A stretch of 8,055 nt of DNA, from NCBI GenBank assembly GCA_934276695.1, contig CAKQTF010000039.1, positions 1 through 8,055 of the forward strand, read 5' to 3'. Source of the DNA: an uncultured Spirochaetales bacterium. GTDB taxonomy: Bacteria; Spirochaetota; Spirochaetia; Sphaerochaetales; Sphaerochaetaceae. A program made the translations under genes and the position numbers. This document shows positions 7,610-8,055 of this stretch, piece after piece; within the stretch, counting starts at the first letter, position 1, and every line of letters starts with the position of its first letter. The notes under the pieces are model-generated. The model was not told where the DNA came from. It ran no database searches and worked only from the letters and a program-made list of their open reading frames with translations.

Positions 7610-7665
7610 CAGAACCCTTACACAGGGCATTTTGAACATGTTTTTATTTGGACATGCTGTGTAAC
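7584..7665 (-). ncRNA. predicted tracrRNA of the type II CRISPR-Cas locus
   Basis: Read on the minus strand, a transcript starting near 7665 would be about 82 nt. It begins with a 37-nt anti-repeat (7665-7629) that starts GTTACACAGCATG and ends CATGTTCAAAAT. The last seven bases, TCAAAAT, can pair with a repeat beginning GTTTTGA; the closing G-U pair resembles the lower stem of the Streptococcus pyogenes guide. A nexus hairpin follows, CCCTT-type stem CCCT/AGGG (7627-7624 with 7618-7615) with a 5-base loop. A 7-bp hairpin CCATCCA/TGGATGG (7609-7591) and seven U (7590-7584) then end it. Location and orientation, upstream of cas9 and on the opposite strand, match S. pyogenes. It has only one hairpin after the nexus. 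The identity is inferred from structure, because the CRISPR repeat lies outside the window. Confidence 0.82.
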
Positions 7666-7676
7666 AGGTTTATAAT
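7648..7676 (+). promoter_or_regulatory. cas9 promoter, sigma70 type
   Basis: TTGGAC (7648-7653) and a perfect TATAAT (7671-7676) are spaced by 17 bases. Initiation near 7683 would give a leader of about 19 bases before the cas9 ATG. The -35 box lies inside the tracrRNA anti-repeat, and the -10 box overlaps that of the tracrRNA promoter. Confidence 0.8.
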
Positions 7677-7700
7677 ATTTCCATAGAGGGGTTGAGTCAA
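7672..7700 (-). promoter_or_regulatory. tracrRNA promoter, sigma70 type, overlapping the cas9 promoter
   Basis: On the minus strand TTGACT (7700-7695) and TATTAT (7677-7672) are spaced by 17 bases. Initiation about 7 bases past the -10 falls on the G at 7665, exactly where the anti-repeat begins. The -35 box ends one base before the cas9 ATG and follows the cas9 ribosome site GAGGGG (7686-7691). Confidence 0.8.
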
Positions 7701-7701
7701 G

Positions 7702-8055
7702 ATGAATTTAAAGGATATTCCATATTACATTGGACTGGATTGCGGGACAAATTCTGTAGGATATGCAGTAACAGACAGAAATTATAATCTGCTTAAAGCA
7801 AAGAACAAGGATATGTGGGGATCCCACCTGTTTGATGAGGCTCAGACTGCAGAAAGCAGAAGGCTTCAGAGGAATGCCAGAAAAAGGCTTCAGAGACAGA
7901 AAGAAAGAGTGAAGATCCTGCAGTCAATCTTTGCAGAGGAAATTGCAGGAATAGATCCGACTTTCTTCATCAGGCTTAATGAGAGCTCACTGTGGCAAGA
8001 AGACCGGAATGCAGAAAACAAACAGAAATTCTCTCTTTTCAATGATATTGGTTAC
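7702..8055 (+). CDS. cas9: Cas9 RNA-guided endonuclease, N-terminal part (runs off window)
   Basis: The 118 visible residues are the start of a Cas9. The RuvC-I strand reads YYIGLDCGTNSVGYAVTD (residues 8-25), with Asp13 corresponding to catalytic Asp10 of S. pyogenes Cas9; the usual DIGT is DCGT here. KAKNKDMWGSHLFDEAQTAE follows, then the arginine-rich bridge helix SRRLQRNARKRLQRQKERVKI (about 55-75). FFIRLNESSLW and LFNDIGY mark the start of the recognition lobe. Cas9 cuts both strands of DNA matching a crRNA guide and needs a tracrRNA, which is predicted immediately upstream. A GAGGGG ribosome site lies 10 bases before the ATG. The subtype (II-A or II-C) cannot be decided without the rest of the gene and its neighbours. 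Codons look more A-rich (AAA, AGA) than in the oad genes. Confidence 0.95.
   Translation, partial: MNLKDIPYYIGLDCGTNSVGYAVTDRNYNLLKAKNKDMWGSHLFDEAQTAESRRLQRNARKRLQRQKERVKILQSIFAEEIAGIDPTFFIRLNESSLWQEDRNAENKQKFSLFNDIGY

Noticed and set aside
7629..7665. A lone CRISPR repeat or a CRISPR array
   Set aside because: Only one repeat-like unit is present, with no second copy or spacer nearby. The flanking nexus hairpin, terminator and promoter make it an anti-repeat.

Overview
The window comes from a bacterial chromosome of middling GC content with tight gene packing. The gene content (a biotin-dependent Na+-pumping decarboxylase, an Mrp/NBP35 protein with a cysteine tail, a Cas9-type CRISPR locus, a GH36 glycosidase) suggests a fermentative anaerobe. 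The frequent AGG arginine codons and the style of the Cas9 N-terminus would fit a gut or rumen spirochaete or a Firmicutes-like anaerobe. No marker gene here settles the lineage, so this placement is a low-confidence inference.

Left third (1-3665). A 5'-truncated GH36 (alpha-galactosidase-like) gene reads rightward. It overlaps by 3 bases a TTG-initiated gpsA (glycerol-3-phosphate dehydrogenase), so the two are probably translationally coupled. Converging on gpsA with only 5 bases between is a leftward pair: mrp (Fe-S carrier ATPase) followed by a SIMPL-domain lipoprotein. The GH36 protein lacks the residues normally occupying its acid/base loop, and the Mrp protein carries an unusual C-terminal four-cysteine motif.

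Middle (3666-7516). A 213-base divergent promoter region separates mrp from the operon oadG-oadA-oadB, which has the gamma-alpha-beta order of Na+-translocating oxaloacetate decarboxylase. It ends at a strong rho-independent terminator. The alpha subunit carries two tandem biotinyl domains, each with its own biotinylation lysine, and a divergent carboxyltransferase active-site signature. Together the complex would decarboxylate a 2-oxo acid (most likely oxaloacetate) on biotin and use the carboxyl-biotin to drive Na+ export through OadB.

Right end (7517-8055). A CRISPR-Cas type II locus begins. The first 118 codons of cas9 are present and run off the window. Immediately upstream, on the opposite strand, there is a compact gene that reads as the tracrRNA: a 37-nt anti-repeat, a nexus hairpin and a hairpin plus U-tract terminator, about 82 nt in total. 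Both cas9 and the tracrRNA have near-consensus sigma70-type promoters with 17-bp spacers. The two promoters are interleaved symmetrically and share one overlapping -10 element, so each -35 box lies in or beside the other transcript. This is the most striking structure in the window. The CRISPR array and cas1/cas2 are not visible and would be expected to the right.
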